Shown: positions 51,868-61,553 of the stretch, piece after piece
Layout: each line of letters begins with the position of its first letter
Numbering within the stretch: the stretch's first letter is position 1
DNA from: Streptomyces sp. TS71-3
GTDB taxonomy: Bacteria > Actinomycetota > Actinomycetes > Streptomycetales > Streptomycetaceae
Direction: 5' to 3'
Length of the DNA: 64,000 nt
Assembly (NCBI RefSeq): GCF_018327685.1
Contig: NZ_BNEL01000001.1
Coordinates: forward strand, 992,001-1,056,000
Program-made: the position numbers and the translations under genes
The notes under the pieces: generated by a model
What the model saw: only the letters and a program-made list of their open reading frames with translations
Database searches by the model: none
Told to the model about the DNA's origin: nothing

Positions 51868-51932
51868 TAGCCTCGAACTTTCGTGACGGTCCACCGACTC
51901 CGTCGGTGGACCGTCACGAAAGTTCGAGGCTA
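51868..51932. mobile_element. 65-bp perfect hairpin element (mini-MITE?)
   Basis: 31-bp arms starting TAGCCTCGAACTTTCGTGAC, with a 3-nt loop TCC and TA at both outer ends. It is too perfect and too long for a typical terminator. TA ends are like a target duplication of an IS630/IS5-type element. It lies in the scar region after the permease. Confidence 0.65.
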
Positions 51933-51935
51933 GTC

Positions 51936-52083
51936 CATTTCTACGTTGCCTTCTGCTTCGACCACCCTGAGTGGGATCTCATGGTTACGGCTGTGGAGCA
52001 TCACAGCCTTGGCTGGCAGACCGATGAGCAGTACGCCGACTTTGTAGCCGCGTACGGGCGCGATCTGTACGACTGGCAGTGAT
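51936..52083 (+). pseudogene. fragment of an APH-family kinase
   Basis: In-frame residues FCFDHPEWDLMVTAVEHHSLGWQTDEQYADFVAAYGRDLYDWQ, then a stop. This aligns with the intact APH gene (FCVDHPEWDLEVAAHEYDRLGWVTDEHYADFVGAYGRDLRDW). Only the post-catalytic part remains, without a start. The right end coincides with the truncated recombinase. Confidence 0.85.
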
Positions 52084-52086
52084 CAT

Positions 52087-53725
52087 GTGACTGGTGGTTC
52101 TGCTGATGAGTCTGACTCGCCCTCTGACAGTGATGACGAACTGTTCGGAATCATGTTGAGCCTGATTTCCTACATGGCAGAACTCGAACATACGTTGATC
52201 CTTGAGCGCACCATGGGCGGCCGGGACCAGAAGCTGGCTGCTGGCGGTTGGCCTCTTGGGCACCCTCCGTACGGTGTGACACTCAGCGGTAAGGGAAGCG
52301 AGGCTGTTCCGGTCCTCTGTGAGGACGAAGTACACGTGATCAATACCGTGGCAGGTTTGATTGTGGACCTCGGCTACTCGCGAGATGAAGCCGCTGAGCA
52401 CCTGAACAACCTCGGCTCCCGCACTCGTAAGGGTCTGACCTGGACTGGTGCGAACCTTGCCAAGCGCCTCGACTCCACCGCACTTGACGGATACGTGGAG
52501 TTCCGCATTGAGCGCACCACCGAGGATGACGAACAGGAGACCTTTGAGGTCTTCCGGATCGAGGTTCCTCGGCCGATCAGTGATCCGAAGCTGGTGGAAG
52601 CTCTTCGAAAATCCCTCAACAGGCGGTCATTCCAGAAGAATAACCTCAACCACTACCTGTTCACGGGTCGCCTGCACGCACTGTGCGGCGGTTACTACAC
52701 AGGTGGAAAGTCCGCCGAATCCCCCATCGGCTACTACCGGTGCATGGGAAAGCGGCTGGGCCTGAACTGTGACTGTGCGGAACTCCCCGCACCCGACGTC
52801 GAAAAGGCCGTCTGGGCTGCGATTGAGGCCCTGCTCTCCCACGTGGGCAAGTTCAGGACGCTTGCGGAAAAGTGGTTGGGGGCGATTCCGGAGCGAGCTG
52901 AGACGTACCGGAAACGCCTCGCTGAGTTGGATGCCCAGATTGAGAAGAAGAGGGCCAGCCGCAAGGGACGACTCCTCGCAAAGCTCACCCAGCTCTTCGA
53001 AGACGAGCTGGGTGAGGGTGCAGGAGACGAGATCGACGAGGACACGATTCGAGAGGTGAAGCAGGCCCTCCAAGCGAAGGAGGACGAACTGATCACTGAG
53101 CATGAGCGTCTGGCTCGCTGGCTTCGGGAGGCCGAAGAGCAGCAACAGCGGGCGGACGAGATCGTTGCCCTGGTGGCGGGACAGGCAACCACGATGGACT
53201 CCTTCACCGTCGCGCAGCGTCGGGACCTGCTCGACCTGCTGGATGTACGTGTACAGGTGACCGGCAAGGGACAGCCGCGCCGAAAGGGGATCGCCGACCC
53301 CCTCACGGAGTGGCACAGGGAGACAGGCACGCTGGTGCCTCTCAAGATCAGCGAAGAGGGGTGGAGGGCGGTTGATGCCGTCCTTCCCGACTCTCGCCAG
53401 AGCTGGACGCCGAAGCGGGAGATCTTCGACGCGATCTTGTGGAAGCTCCGGACTGCTGCACGGTGGAGCGATGTGGAGGTTTCTGGGAGCTCGTGGAGCG
53501 CTGTGAGGCGGCGCGCGGAGGCATGGCGTACCTCTGGGGCTTGGCAGGCTGCCATGGAGGCGCTGAAGGGCGCTGGCGGGGTCCCTGTGCCTCCGCTCAT
53601 GGTCCTCCCGCCCATGGAGGTCACGGGCAGCATTGATCCGAAATTTGCCGCACTGGAGATGGAGACGCTGGCCTGTGAGGGTGACGTGGGCTGCTGTAAC
53701 CAGAACCACATCCACGTACACCCTT
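52087..53725 (+). pseudogene. large serine recombinase, catalytic N-terminus deleted
   Basis: The frame begins inside the resolvase domain (TGGSADESDSPSDSDDELFGIMLSLISYMAELEHTLILER), so the nucleophilic Ser and about 100 residues are missing. The recombinase domain (PPYGVTL), zinc ribbon (LHALCGGYY...YRCMGKRLGLNCDC) and coiled coil (ETYRKRLAELDAQIEKKRASRK) are intact. At the 3' end the frame has no stop of its own and runs out of frame into the permease remnant until 54558. This is a dead integrase left at the right junction of a deleted element. Confidence 0.88.
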
Positions 53726-54457
53726 CCCCGAAGTGGTCATCTTCGGCCTCATCCAGCCGATCATGTTCGTGTGCTGTTCAGCTACGTCTTCGGCGGCTCG
53801 ATGAGCATCGGCGGGACGACCAACGCCGGGGTCTACCGGGAGTTCCTGATGTCCGGGATCTTCGCGCAGACCGTGACGTTCGCCACCGCCGGAGCCGGCG
53901 CCGGCATAGCGGACGACATGCACAAGGGCCTCATCGACCGCTTCCGTTCGCTGCCCATGTCAAGGGGTGCGGTGCTCACCGGCCGTACCCTCGCGGACCT
54001 CGTGCAGACCGCGCTGACGCTGCTGGTGCTGGCGATAGTGGCCCTGCTGGTGGGCTGGCGCACGCACACGAACATCGGCGAGGTGCTGGGCGCCTTCGGC
54101 CTGCTGCTCCTCCTGGGCTATGCATTCACCTGGATCGGTGCGCTGATCGGCCTGTCGGTGCGCACCCCGGAGGCGGCGACCTCGGGCGGCCTGGTCTGGC
54201 TCTTCCCGGTGACCTTCGTCTCCAACGCGTTCGTGCCCACCGACAACATGACGCCCTGGCTGCGGCACATCGCGGAGTGGAACCCCTTCAGCGCCATCGT
54301 GCAGGCCGCGAGGAAGCTCTTCGGCAATCTCGGAGTGGTCGACTCCTCGGCTTGGCCGATGCAGCACCCCGTGTGGGCGTCGCTGATCTGGTCGGTACTG
54401 ATCATCGCCGTCTTCCGCACTCTGGCGGTGCGCAAGTACCGCAACGCCACGGCGTGA
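53726..54457 (+). pseudogene. displaced, 5'-truncated ABC permease copy
   Basis: Homologous to the intact permease from its residue about 40 to the end (PEVVIFGLIQPIMFV ... FRTLAVRKYRNATA) but only about 80-85 percent alike. It lacks the first 40 codons and carries a one-base deletion near 53770 (gtgtgctgttc for gtggtgctgttc). It is probably the original chromosomal 3' end, replaced upstream by the element's version. Confidence 0.85.
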
Positions 54458-54477
54458 GGTCGGGCGCCCTGACCATG

Positions 54478-54512
54478 ACGAAGCCCCCGTGTGAGGTCGC
54501 CGGGGGCTTCGT
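54478..54512. terminator. terminator between the permease remnant and greA
   Basis: ACGAAGCCCCCG / CGGGGGCTTCGT, a 12-bp perfect stem with an 11-nt loop, between convergent genes. Confidence 0.85.
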
Positions 54513-54529
54513 CGGGTCCGGGGCGGTGC

Positions 54530-55024
54530 TCAGCCCTGGTACGGCTTGGCGGAAATGATCTTTACGGAGGCCATCTTGCCGTTCGGCAGCTCGTACTCGG
54601 CGTCCTCGCCGACCTTCTTGCCGTTCACGCCCGTGCCCAGCGGGGACTGGGGCGAGTAGGTCTCGATGTCGGCGCTCGCGTACTCGCGTGACGCCATCAG
54701 GAAGGTCAGGGTGTCGTCCTCGTCGCCGTCGAAGGCGATGGTGACGACCATGCCGGGCTTTACCACGCCGTTGTCAGCAGGGGCCTCGCCGACCTGGGCA
54801 TTCTCCAGAAGCTGAGTCAGCTGGCGGACGCGGAGTTCCTGCTTGCCCTGCTCCTCCTTGGCTGCGTGGTACCCGCCGTTCTCGCGCAGATCGCCCTCCT
54901 CGCGCGCCGCCTCGATCTTCTTCGCGATCTCGGTGCGCGCGGGACCAGACAGGTACTCCAGCTCCGCCTTGAGCTGGTTGTACGCCTCCTGGGTAAGCCA
55001 GGTGACGTTCTCGCTGGTCTGGGT
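54530..55024 (-). CDS. greA: transcription elongation factor GreA
   Basis: A 164-aa protein from GTG 55024 with gaggag upstream. The N-terminal coiled coil (LTQEAYNQLKAELEYLSGPARTEIAKKIEAAREEGDLRENGGYHAAKEEQG) bears the acidic tip (EEGDLREN) that enters the polymerase secondary channel to stimulate transcript cleavage. The C-terminal FKBP-like domain includes SPLGTGVNGKKVGD-like SPLGTGVNGKKVGE. It is monocistronic. Confidence 0.95.
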   Translation of the reverse strand, partial: TQTSENVTWLTQEAYNQLKAELEYLSGPARTEIAKKIEAAREEGDLRENGGYHAAKEEQGKQELRVRQLTQLLENAQVGEAPADNGVVKPGMVVTIAFDGDEDDTLTFLMASREYASADIETYSPQSPLGTGVNGKKVGEDAEYELPNGKMASVKIISAKPYQG

Positions 55025-55382
55025 CACAGGTGCTCCTCGTAGGTACTGGGAATACAAAGCATCGCCCTACCCATGAAGCTTGTTCCTCGGCGGGTGGGCG
55101 AAACCACGAGCGTAACAATTCCCTCGGCGAAGAGGGAGGACATAACACATCAGAATACCGTTAACCCAGCTCACATGCGGTTCGGGAGCAGTTGGCCCGG
55201 TCGTGGCCCTCGGGTGAACGGAGGTGTACCAGTGCTGCCCATGTCGGGGGCCCGCGTAAACCAGCGGGCGGGTCCGATGCTGTAAGCGGGCGTGAACGCC
55301 GGGTGAAACCGAGCCCGGTTCTCCGGGCATGCGCCCCGCGTGCGGGGTGCGTGTGGTGCAGGATACGGGAGGGGCGGGCCGG
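55025..55382. promoter_or_regulatory. greA upstream region
   Basis: A 358-base gap. An AT-richer patch (55105-55175) with TAACA and ATAACACAT words probably holds the greA promoter. No clear consensus pair or palindrome. There is no gene. Confidence 0.4.
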
Positions 55383-55835
55383 TCAGCCGGTGTGGCAGCC
55401 GAGCAGTTCCGCGTCGGTGCCGCGGGCCGTGGTACGCAGCGTGACGACCTTGTCGAGGCGGCCCGTGTGCTCGTCGAAGCGGAAATCGGCGCGGCCGACC
55501 TCGGCGCCGTCCGCGGAGCGCGAACGCAGCGTGCAGTAGCCCTTGGCGCCCGCGTCCTTGTGCACCTCCAGGTGCACCTGCACGGCACTGTCCGAGACGA
55601 CCTGGAACGTGACGAGCTGGGCGCTGATCTTCTGCCCGGCGATGTAGTCGTAGCCGGCCCAGCCGACCACGCCCAGCAGGACCACACCCAGCACCGCGCC
55701 AACGGTCCGCAGCCGGCGGTCCGCACGCCGGTCGCCGGCCGCGCTGTACCTGCCCGGGGGCACCCCGACGGCCCGCGCACCGGTGGAGCCGAGGGCCGGA
55801 CGGCCGTTCTTCGGCTGCTCACCGACCGTGCTCAT
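55383..55835 (-). CDS. DUF4307 membrane protein
   Basis: A 150-aa protein. A Pro/Arg-rich cytoplasmic N-terminus and one membrane helix (TVGAVLGVVLLGVVGWAGYDYI) precede an extracytoplasmic beta-rich domain with two Cys (YCTLRSRS; ELLGCHTG). This is the actinobacterial DUF4307 family, usually next to mca, as here (divergent). The function is not known. Confidence 0.88.
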   Translation of the reverse strand: MSTVGEQPKNGRPALGSTGARAVGVPPGRYSAAGDRRADRRLRTVGAVLGVVLLGVVGWAGYDYIAGQKISAQLVTFQVVSDSAVQVHLEVHKDAGAKGYCTLRSRSADGAEVGRADFRFDEHTGRLDKVVTLRTTARGTDAELLGCHTG

Positions 55836-56043
55836 TGATCGTCCTCCAGGGCCAGAGACGGGATTCCGGAATTATCCATCCCCCGATTCCGTCACTATAG
55901 AAGCGCGTGTCCGTCACCGGACCACCGCCCCGAGGCGACGACCCTCGGGGTGCCGCGCACAGTTCTCCGCACTGCCGCCCGCAGGACATCCTCCGGGAAA
56001 CCCATGCATCACGACGAATCGACTAATCAACGAGGATCGAGTC

Positions 56044-56925
56044 TTGACTGAGCAGCTTCGACTGATGGCCGTGCACGCCCACCCCGACGACGAGTCGAGC
56101 AAGGGCGCGGCCACGATGGCCAAGTACGTGTCCGAGGGGGTGGACGTGCTGGTCGTGACCTGCACGGGCGGCGAGCGCGGCTCCATCCTCAATCCGAAGC
56201 TCCAGGGCGACGCATACGTCGAGGAGCACATCCACGAGGTCCGCAAGAAGGAGATGGACGAGGCCAGGGAGATCCTCGGCGTCCGCCAGGAGTGGCTGGG
56301 CTTCGTGGACTCCGGCCTGCCCGAGGGCGACCCGCTGCCCCCGCTGCCCGAGGGCTGCTTCGCGCTGGAGGACGTCGACAAGGCCGCGGGGCGGCTGGTC
56401 GGACACATCCGCGCGTTCCGCCCGCAGGTGATCACCACGTACGACGAGAACGGCGGCTACCCGCACCCCGACCACATCATGACCCACAAGATCTCGGTGG
56501 TCGCCTTCGACGGCGCCGCGGACCCCGAGAAGTACCCGGAGGAGGAGTTCGGTCCCGTCCACCGGCCGCAGAAGCTCTACTACAACCAGGGTTTCAACCG
56601 GGCCCGGACGCAGGCCCTGCACGACGCGATGCTGGCGCGCGGGCTGGAGTCGCCGTACACGGAGTGGCTGGAGCGGCGGGACAAGTACGACCGCCTCGAG
56701 CGGACGGTGACCACGAACGTTCCGTGCGGGGAGTTCTTCGAGATCCGCGACAAGGCGCTCATCGCGCATGCGACGCAGATCGACCCCGACGGCGGGTGGT
56801 TCCGGGTTCCGCTGGAGGTGCAGGAGGAGGTGTGGCCGACCGAGGGGTTCGAGCTCGTGAAGTCCCTCGTCGATACCTCCCTCCCCGAGGACGACCTGTT
56901 CGCCGGCATCCGCGACAATGCCTGA
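56044..56925 (+). CDS. mca: mycothiol S-conjugate amidase
   Basis: A 293-aa zinc enzyme that cleaves mycothiol-toxin conjugates so the mercapturic acid can be exported. The zinc site is HAHPDDES (His13, Asp16) plus HPDH (His141-His144). TTG 56044 is chosen as start because LTEQLRLMAVHAHPDDES matches the family N-terminus and gaggat lies upstream. Mycothiol marks an actinomycete. The small membrane gene follows one base after the stop. Confidence 0.95.
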   Translation: MTEQLRLMAVHAHPDDESSKGAATMAKYVSEGVDVLVVTCTGGERGSILNPKLQGDAYVEEHIHEVRKKEMDEAREILGVRQEWLGFVDSGLPEGDPLPPLPEGCFALEDVDKAAGRLVGHIRAFRPQVITTYDENGGYPHPDHIMTHKISVVAFDGAADPEKYPEEEFGPVHRPQKLYYNQGFNRARTQALHDAMLARGLESPYTEWLERRDKYDRLERTVTTNVPCGEFFEIRDKALIAHATQIDPDGGWFRVPLEVQEEVWPTEGFELVKSLVDTSLPEDDLFAGIRDNA

Positions 56926-56926
56926 T

Positions 56927-57145
56927 ATGAGCGCAAGCGCAGGCGTGGCCGTAACACATCTCGTGACCCTTGCCGAGGTCGACGAGAACAAGGTGACCCC
57001 CGGGGTCCTCGGCTTCATCGTGTTCGCGGTGATGGCCCTGGCCGTGTGGGGTCTGATGAAGTCCATGAGCCGGCACATGGGGAAGGTGGACTTCAAGGAG
57101 GCCCCCGAAGAGGATCCCCGGGGCTCGCGCCCCGGGCGGGACTGA
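56927..57145 (+). CDS. small single-span membrane protein
   Basis: A 72-aa protein starting one base after the mca stop, hence co-translated. The N-terminus lies outside and one helix (VLGFIVFAVMALAVWGLM) precedes a charged tail (KSMSRHMGKVDFKEAPEED). A similar gene follows mca in many Streptomyces. The function is unknown. Confidence 0.75.
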   Translation: MSASAGVAVTHLVTLAEVDENKVTPGVLGFIVFAVMALAVWGLMKSMSRHMGKVDFKEAPEEDPRGSRPGRD

Positions 57146-57578
57146 CCCTGCGGGTTCGCCGGCGGGGAGCCTTGCGGCTCGGGTGAGCCCCTTTGGGGGC
57201 GACCTGGCGGTCGCCCCCTGCCCCCCGGGTCGGGTGGCTTCTGTGGCCTTCGGGCCATCCGGTGGTGCGTGGCTGGTCGCGCAGTTCCCCGCGCCCCTTC
57301 GGGGAGGCGACCTGGCGGTCGCCATCCTTCGCGAGGTGCGGTTTACGTTGAGTTCCAGCCATCGCGCCATCGTGGTTGGTCGCGCGGTTCCCCGCGCCCC
57401 TTCAGCGGGGCGGCCTGGCGGTCGCCCACCCCTCCCCGGGGGGTGGCTTCTCTCGTGTTCGGGCCGGGCCGCGGGTGGTTGCTCGCGCCCACGCGGCGGA
57501 GCCTCCCGCACTGCCTGAAGGGCGTGGGAGGTACCCCCGGGACACAGCCCCGCGCCCCTTTCGTGGTGGCCCGTGCGT
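57146..57578. repeat. Streptomyces-type dispersed repeats, cluster A
   Basis: Two good copies of TGGTCGCGCAGTTCCCCGCG followed by CCCCTTCGGGG (57273-57304 and 57375-57410), plus degenerate relatives and repeated CTGGCGGTCGCC words. No gene. Related copies flank the other side of the NTPase gene. Confidence 0.8.
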
Positions 57579-60500
57579 TCAGGTGCCCGTCACGCCCATG
57601 ACGTCCCGGGCGCTGCGGCCCGGGACCATGCGCAGGCGCCAGGCCTGCCAGCCCGCCGTCAGGTCGACGCCCCGTTCGAGGAACAGTGCGTAGGCCGGAA
57701 TGCAGTCCTCCAGCTGGGGGTCGCGGGCGGCGTGTCCGGCGCGGTCGAGTTGGGCGAGTTCCTCCTCAGCGACGGCCGTGCCGATCTCCACCCCGCCCGG
57801 CGAGGCGTACGGCAACAGCGTGCAGCGCAGGAAGCGCGCCCAGTCACCGCCGCGCCGGTCGCCGTACGAGGCGAAGAGCTCCGTGGCCTGGTCGCAGAGT
57901 GCGAGCGCCTGCGGGGCGCGGGCGTTGCCGGCCTCCACCACCGCCAGCTCCAGGCAGGTCCACGCCTCGCCGTGCGCGACCCCGATGCGCTTGAAGTCGG
58001 CACGCGCGTCCACGAGCAGCTGGCGGGCGAAGCCGCTGTTGCGCAGCGAACCGGTCTGGGCCGCCCGCTGGTCGCGCGTGGCCCGTGCCGAGTGGTGCCG
58101 GGCGCAGGCGAGCCCGTAGACATCGCGCATCCGCGAGAACACCGTCCTGGCGCGTTCCAGCTCGCGCACCGCCTGATCCAGACTGCCGGTGTCCTCCAGG
58201 GCCAGGCCCAGGTAGTACGCGCTCCAGGCCGCACCGCGCGCGTCCTCGTTGTCCCGGTGCCGGGACGCCGCGCCGCGCAGTTGCTCGGCCGCGGCCTGCC
58301 CGTCGCCGTCGACGAGCCGGGCCCGGGCGAGCTGCGTCAGCGCCCACGCCTCCCCGCGCGGGTCGTGGGTGCGCCCGTACAGCTCCAGGGCCGTGCGCAG
58401 CTCCGCCTCGGCGCGCGGTACCTCACCGAGCCGCAGGCAGGTCTGCCCGAGCTGGAAGTGCGCCCACGCCTCGCCCTGCACGGACTCGTTGGCCCGGTGC
58501 AGCCCCAGCGCCTCGTCGAGCAGCTCCAGCGCCTCGCGGGGCCGGGCGAGGTCGCGCAGCACGGCGCCCAGCGCGTGCAGGGTCCAGCCCCGGTCACCCG
58601 CCAGCGCCTCGGACCCCTGGAGCGCCAGGGCCTCCCGCAGCTTCTCCTCGGCGCCGGCCAGGTTGCCCTGGTGGTGCAGGGTGATGCCGAGGGAGCCCAG
58701 CGCGCGGGCGGCGCCCGCCTCGTGGTGGGCCTCGAAGTACAGGTCGACCACCGACGACAGCGTGGTGCGCGAGGTGTCCAGCTCGCCGACCTGGCGGGCC
58801 GCGATGCCGGTGCGCCACTGCACGCTGCGGCCCAGCAGGCCCTGGTCCACGGACTGCGTCAGCTCGCTGATCTCGCCGAGCCGGTACAGGTCGCCGCGGA
58901 GCAGGCAGTAGTCGCACAGCGCGCCCAGCAGGTGCAGCACCGCGGCCTCGTTCACGCCCTCCGCGTGCCGCAGCGCCGCCGTGATGAAGCTGGTCTCGTC
59001 GTCCAGCCAGCGCAGCGCCGCCTCCAGCGAGGTGAAGCCGTGCGGGCCCACCGCCTCCGCGTGGAACGCGGCGTCCGCGCGGGTGGACGTCTTGCCCTCC
59101 ACCAGCCGGATGACCGAGTCCGCCAGCTCGGCGTAGTTCACGATCAGCCGTTCCTGCGCGGCCGTGCGGTCGGCCGGGGCCTCCTCGTCCGCGAGCCGGG
59201 CCCGGGCGAACGCGCGCACGGTCGAGTGCAGGCGGTAGCGGCTGCCGCGGACGTGGTCGAGCAGGCCCGCCGCGGCCAGCGCCGTCAGCTCCTTCTCCGC
59301 GCCCGCCTCATCGGTGGCCAGCAGCGCCGCGGCGGCCGCGGCGCCCAGCGACGCGCGGCCCGCCAGCGCGAGCCGCCGCAGCAGCCGCCGGGCGTTCTCC
59401 GGCTGCTCCGCGTACCGTAGCCACAGCGCACGCTCGACGGGCCCCACCGGGCCGTAGTCCGCCAGCGAGACCGCCAGATCGCGGGCGGAACGGGTGCCGA
59501 GCGACGAGGCGACGACGCGCAGCGCCAGCGGCAGGCCGCCGCACAGCTCGCGCACGCGCTCGGCCGCGTCGGCGTCGTACGGTCCCGGCTCGTCGGCCGC
59601 CCACGCCCTCAGCAGCTCCTCGGCGCCGGCCGCGTCCAGCGGCGTGACGGGCATCCTGTGCACCCAGGCATGGAGGTCCTCGGGGAGGGCGAGCGGCTCG
59701 CGGGAGGTCACCAGGACCAGGCTCTCCGAGCGCTCGGGGACCAGGGTGCGCACCTGCTCCGCGTCGCTCGCGTCGTCGAGCAGGATCACCACCGGCAGGC
59801 CCGCCAGGTGCTTCTGGTACAGCTCGGCCAGCCGCCGTACGTGCTGCCGGCGCTGCTCCTCGGAGGCGCGCTCGCGGAAGAGCAGCTGCTCGCGGGGCGC
59901 ACCGAGCCGGTTCAGCAGGTGCAGCAGGGCGTCCCGGGTGGCCAGCGGCGGCTCGTCGGGCCCGGCCCCGCGCAGGTCCACCACGCACGCGCCCCGGAAC
60001 TGCTCCTTCAACGCGGCCGCCGCCCGCACCGCCAGCGTGGTGCGCCCGGCGCCCGGCTCACCGTGCAGCAGCACCACCACGGGACGGGTCTGGGGCGCGG
60101 CCCGCGCCGCGTGCACCCACTGCGCGATCCGCGTCATCTCCTGCCGGCGGCCCGTGAAGGGTCCCTGGGCCTCGGGGAGCTGCGCGAACGACTGCTGGAG
60201 CACGGTGCGCCGGCGGGCCGCCGCGCTCTTGTCGGTACGGCGCCGCTGGGGCGCCGGCTGCCCCGCGGTGCCGGAGGCGGCGGACAGCATCCGCTGCTGG
60301 TCGAGGAACGGGCGGATGCCGCGTACCTCCAGGGCGGTCAGCCACTGCAACCGCAGTTGCTCCACGCCGCCCGGCTGGTTGCGGGCCGCCGCGTGCTTGC
60401 TCGACTCCGGCAGATGGGCCGCGGTCACCTTGACGACGGTGGCCGCGGCGCCCACCACCAGGGCGGCGGCGCCGGCGCCGAGGGCGGTGCCGGTGCCCGT

Positions 60501-60800
60501 GCCCGCGGCCAGGTCGGCGACGCAGGCGGCGAGCGCTGCCGCGGCGGTGGCCGCGAGCGGTGCCGCGGGCTTCTCCCGGGCGAAGCGGCGCCCGAACGTC
60601 AGCCGGCCCGCCTCCGCCGAATCGAGTGCGCGGGTGTAGGCCGCGTACTCCTCGGCGGCCGGCGCGGCCAGCGTCTCCAGCGCCGCGCGCGCCCGGTTCA
60701 GCAGCACGGTCCGGTCGACGCGGTCCCCCGAACGGCGCGCCTCCTCGTCCACGGCTTGTACCAACAACCGTTCAGCATCGGCCCGATGGCCCTCACGCAT
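57579..60800 (-). CDS. STAND-type NTPase with C-terminal TPR array
   Basis: A 1073-aa protein. An N-terminal region with two hydrophobic stretches (about 81-100 and 106-125, probably membrane spans) is followed by an NB-ARC-like NTPase with Walker A GEPGAGRTT (247-255) and Walker B VVILLDDASD, then a winged-helix region. TPR-like helical repeats start near residue 600 (ARALGSLGITLHHQGNLAGAEEKLREALAL; AWAHFQLGQTCLRLGEVPRAEAELRTALELYG). There is no SARP or LuxR output domain. STAND proteins act as ligand-triggered switches, and the trigger is unknown. It is flanked by repeat clusters on both sides. Confidence 0.85.
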   Translation of the reverse strand: MREGHRADAERLLVQAVDEEARRSGDRVDRTVLLNRARAALETLAAPAAEEYAAYTRALDSAEAGRLTFGRRFAREKPAAPLAATAAAALAACVADLAAGTGTGTALGAGAAALVVGAAATVVKVTAAHLPESSKHAAARNQPGGVEQLRLQWLTALEVRGIRPFLDQQRMLSAASGTAGQPAPQRRRTDKSAAARRRTVLQQSFAQLPEAQGPFTGRRQEMTRIAQWVHAARAAPQTRPVVVLLHGEPGAGRTTLAVRAAAALKEQFRGACVVDLRGAGPDEPPLATRDALLHLLNRLGAPREQLLFRERASEEQRRQHVRRLAELYQKHLAGLPVVILLDDASDAEQVRTLVPERSESLVLVTSREPLALPEDLHAWVHRMPVTPLDAAGAEELLRAWAADEPGPYDADAAERVRELCGGLPLALRVVASSLGTRSARDLAVSLADYGPVGPVERALWLRYAEQPENARRLLRRLALAGRASLGAAAAAALLATDEAGAEKELTALAAAGLLDHVRGSRYRLHSTVRAFARARLADEEAPADRTAAQERLIVNYAELADSVIRLVEGKTSTRADAAFHAEAVGPHGFTSLEAALRWLDDETSFITAALRHAEGVNEAAVLHLLGALCDYCLLRGDLYRLGEISELTQSVDQGLLGRSVQWRTGIAARQVGELDTSRTTLSSVVDLYFEAHHEAGAARALGSLGITLHHQGNLAGAEEKLREALALQGSEALAGDRGWTLHALGAVLRDLARPREALELLDEALGLHRANESVQGEAWAHFQLGQTCLRLGEVPRAEAELRTALELYGRTHDPRGEAWALTQLARARLVDGDGQAAAEQLRGAASRHRDNEDARGAAWSAYYLGLALEDTGSLDQAVRELERARTVFSRMRDVYGLACARHHSARATRDQRAAQTGSLRNSGFARQLLVDARADFKRIGVAHGEAWTCLELAVVEAGNARAPQALALCDQATELFASYGDRRGGDWARFLRCTLLPYASPGGVEIGTAVAEEELAQLDRAGHAARDPQLEDCIPAYALFLERGVDLTAGWQAWRLRMVPGRSARDVMGVTGT

Positions 60801-61553
60801 GTCGTGCCCCCCTTGGCCGTCTCAGCTACCGGACAAGTGTGGGGGGTGAGGGCGCGCGGCGCGAGACCCCGCCGGTTCCTGCCGGGGGCACGCCGTTGTC
60901 GGGGCTCACGTGGTCCTGGCCCCGGCCCGGTCCCGGGGGCCCCGCGGGCGGCTGCGGCGATCGTCAGCGATCACCTGCCGGTGGCACGGGCGGCAGGGGG
61001 TGCCCCCTTCGGGTTGGCGGCGGTCTGGCGGCCTCGTCGTGGCTGGTCGCGCCCGCCGCGGCGGAGCCGCACATCGATGCAGCCCCGCGCCCCTTCGGGT
61101 CCGTATGTTCCGGGCGCACCCCGGCAGGGGCGCGGGGAACTGCGCGACCAGCCCACCACCGGCAGGTGGTCGCGAGACGACAGGAGGTGCCCTTCCAGGG
61201 GCGGGGGGTGTCCGTACGTCTCGCGTGACCCCGATAGGGGCGCGGGGAACTGCGCGAGCAACCACCCATCCACCGGTGGTCCGGATACGGCCGAGACTGC
61301 CTCTTCGGGTCGGTGGCGGTCTGGCGGTTTCGTCGTGGCTGGTCGCGCCCACGCGGCGGAGCCGCACATCGACACAGCCCCGCGCCCCTATCGGGGCGCG
61401 CCCCCACCGGCAGGTGGTGGTCCACAGGAGCGAGCAACACCCCCTCCAGGCCGGTGGCGCCCCCGCAGGGGCGCATGACCTGGGGCGACGGCCCGCCGCA
61501 GGCGGCCCCGGCCGACCCGGGCGCCCCCGCGGCCGATGCGGGAGGATTGACGT
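60801..61553. repeat. dispersed repeats, cluster B
   Basis: A 753-base gap without genes. GGGGCGCGGGGAACTGCGCG occurs twice (61128-61147 and 61237-61256). A block of about 70 bp beginning tcgtggctggtcgcgcccgc is directly repeated at about 61032-61101 and 61331-61400, with inverted relatives. Same family as cluster A. Confidence 0.85.
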
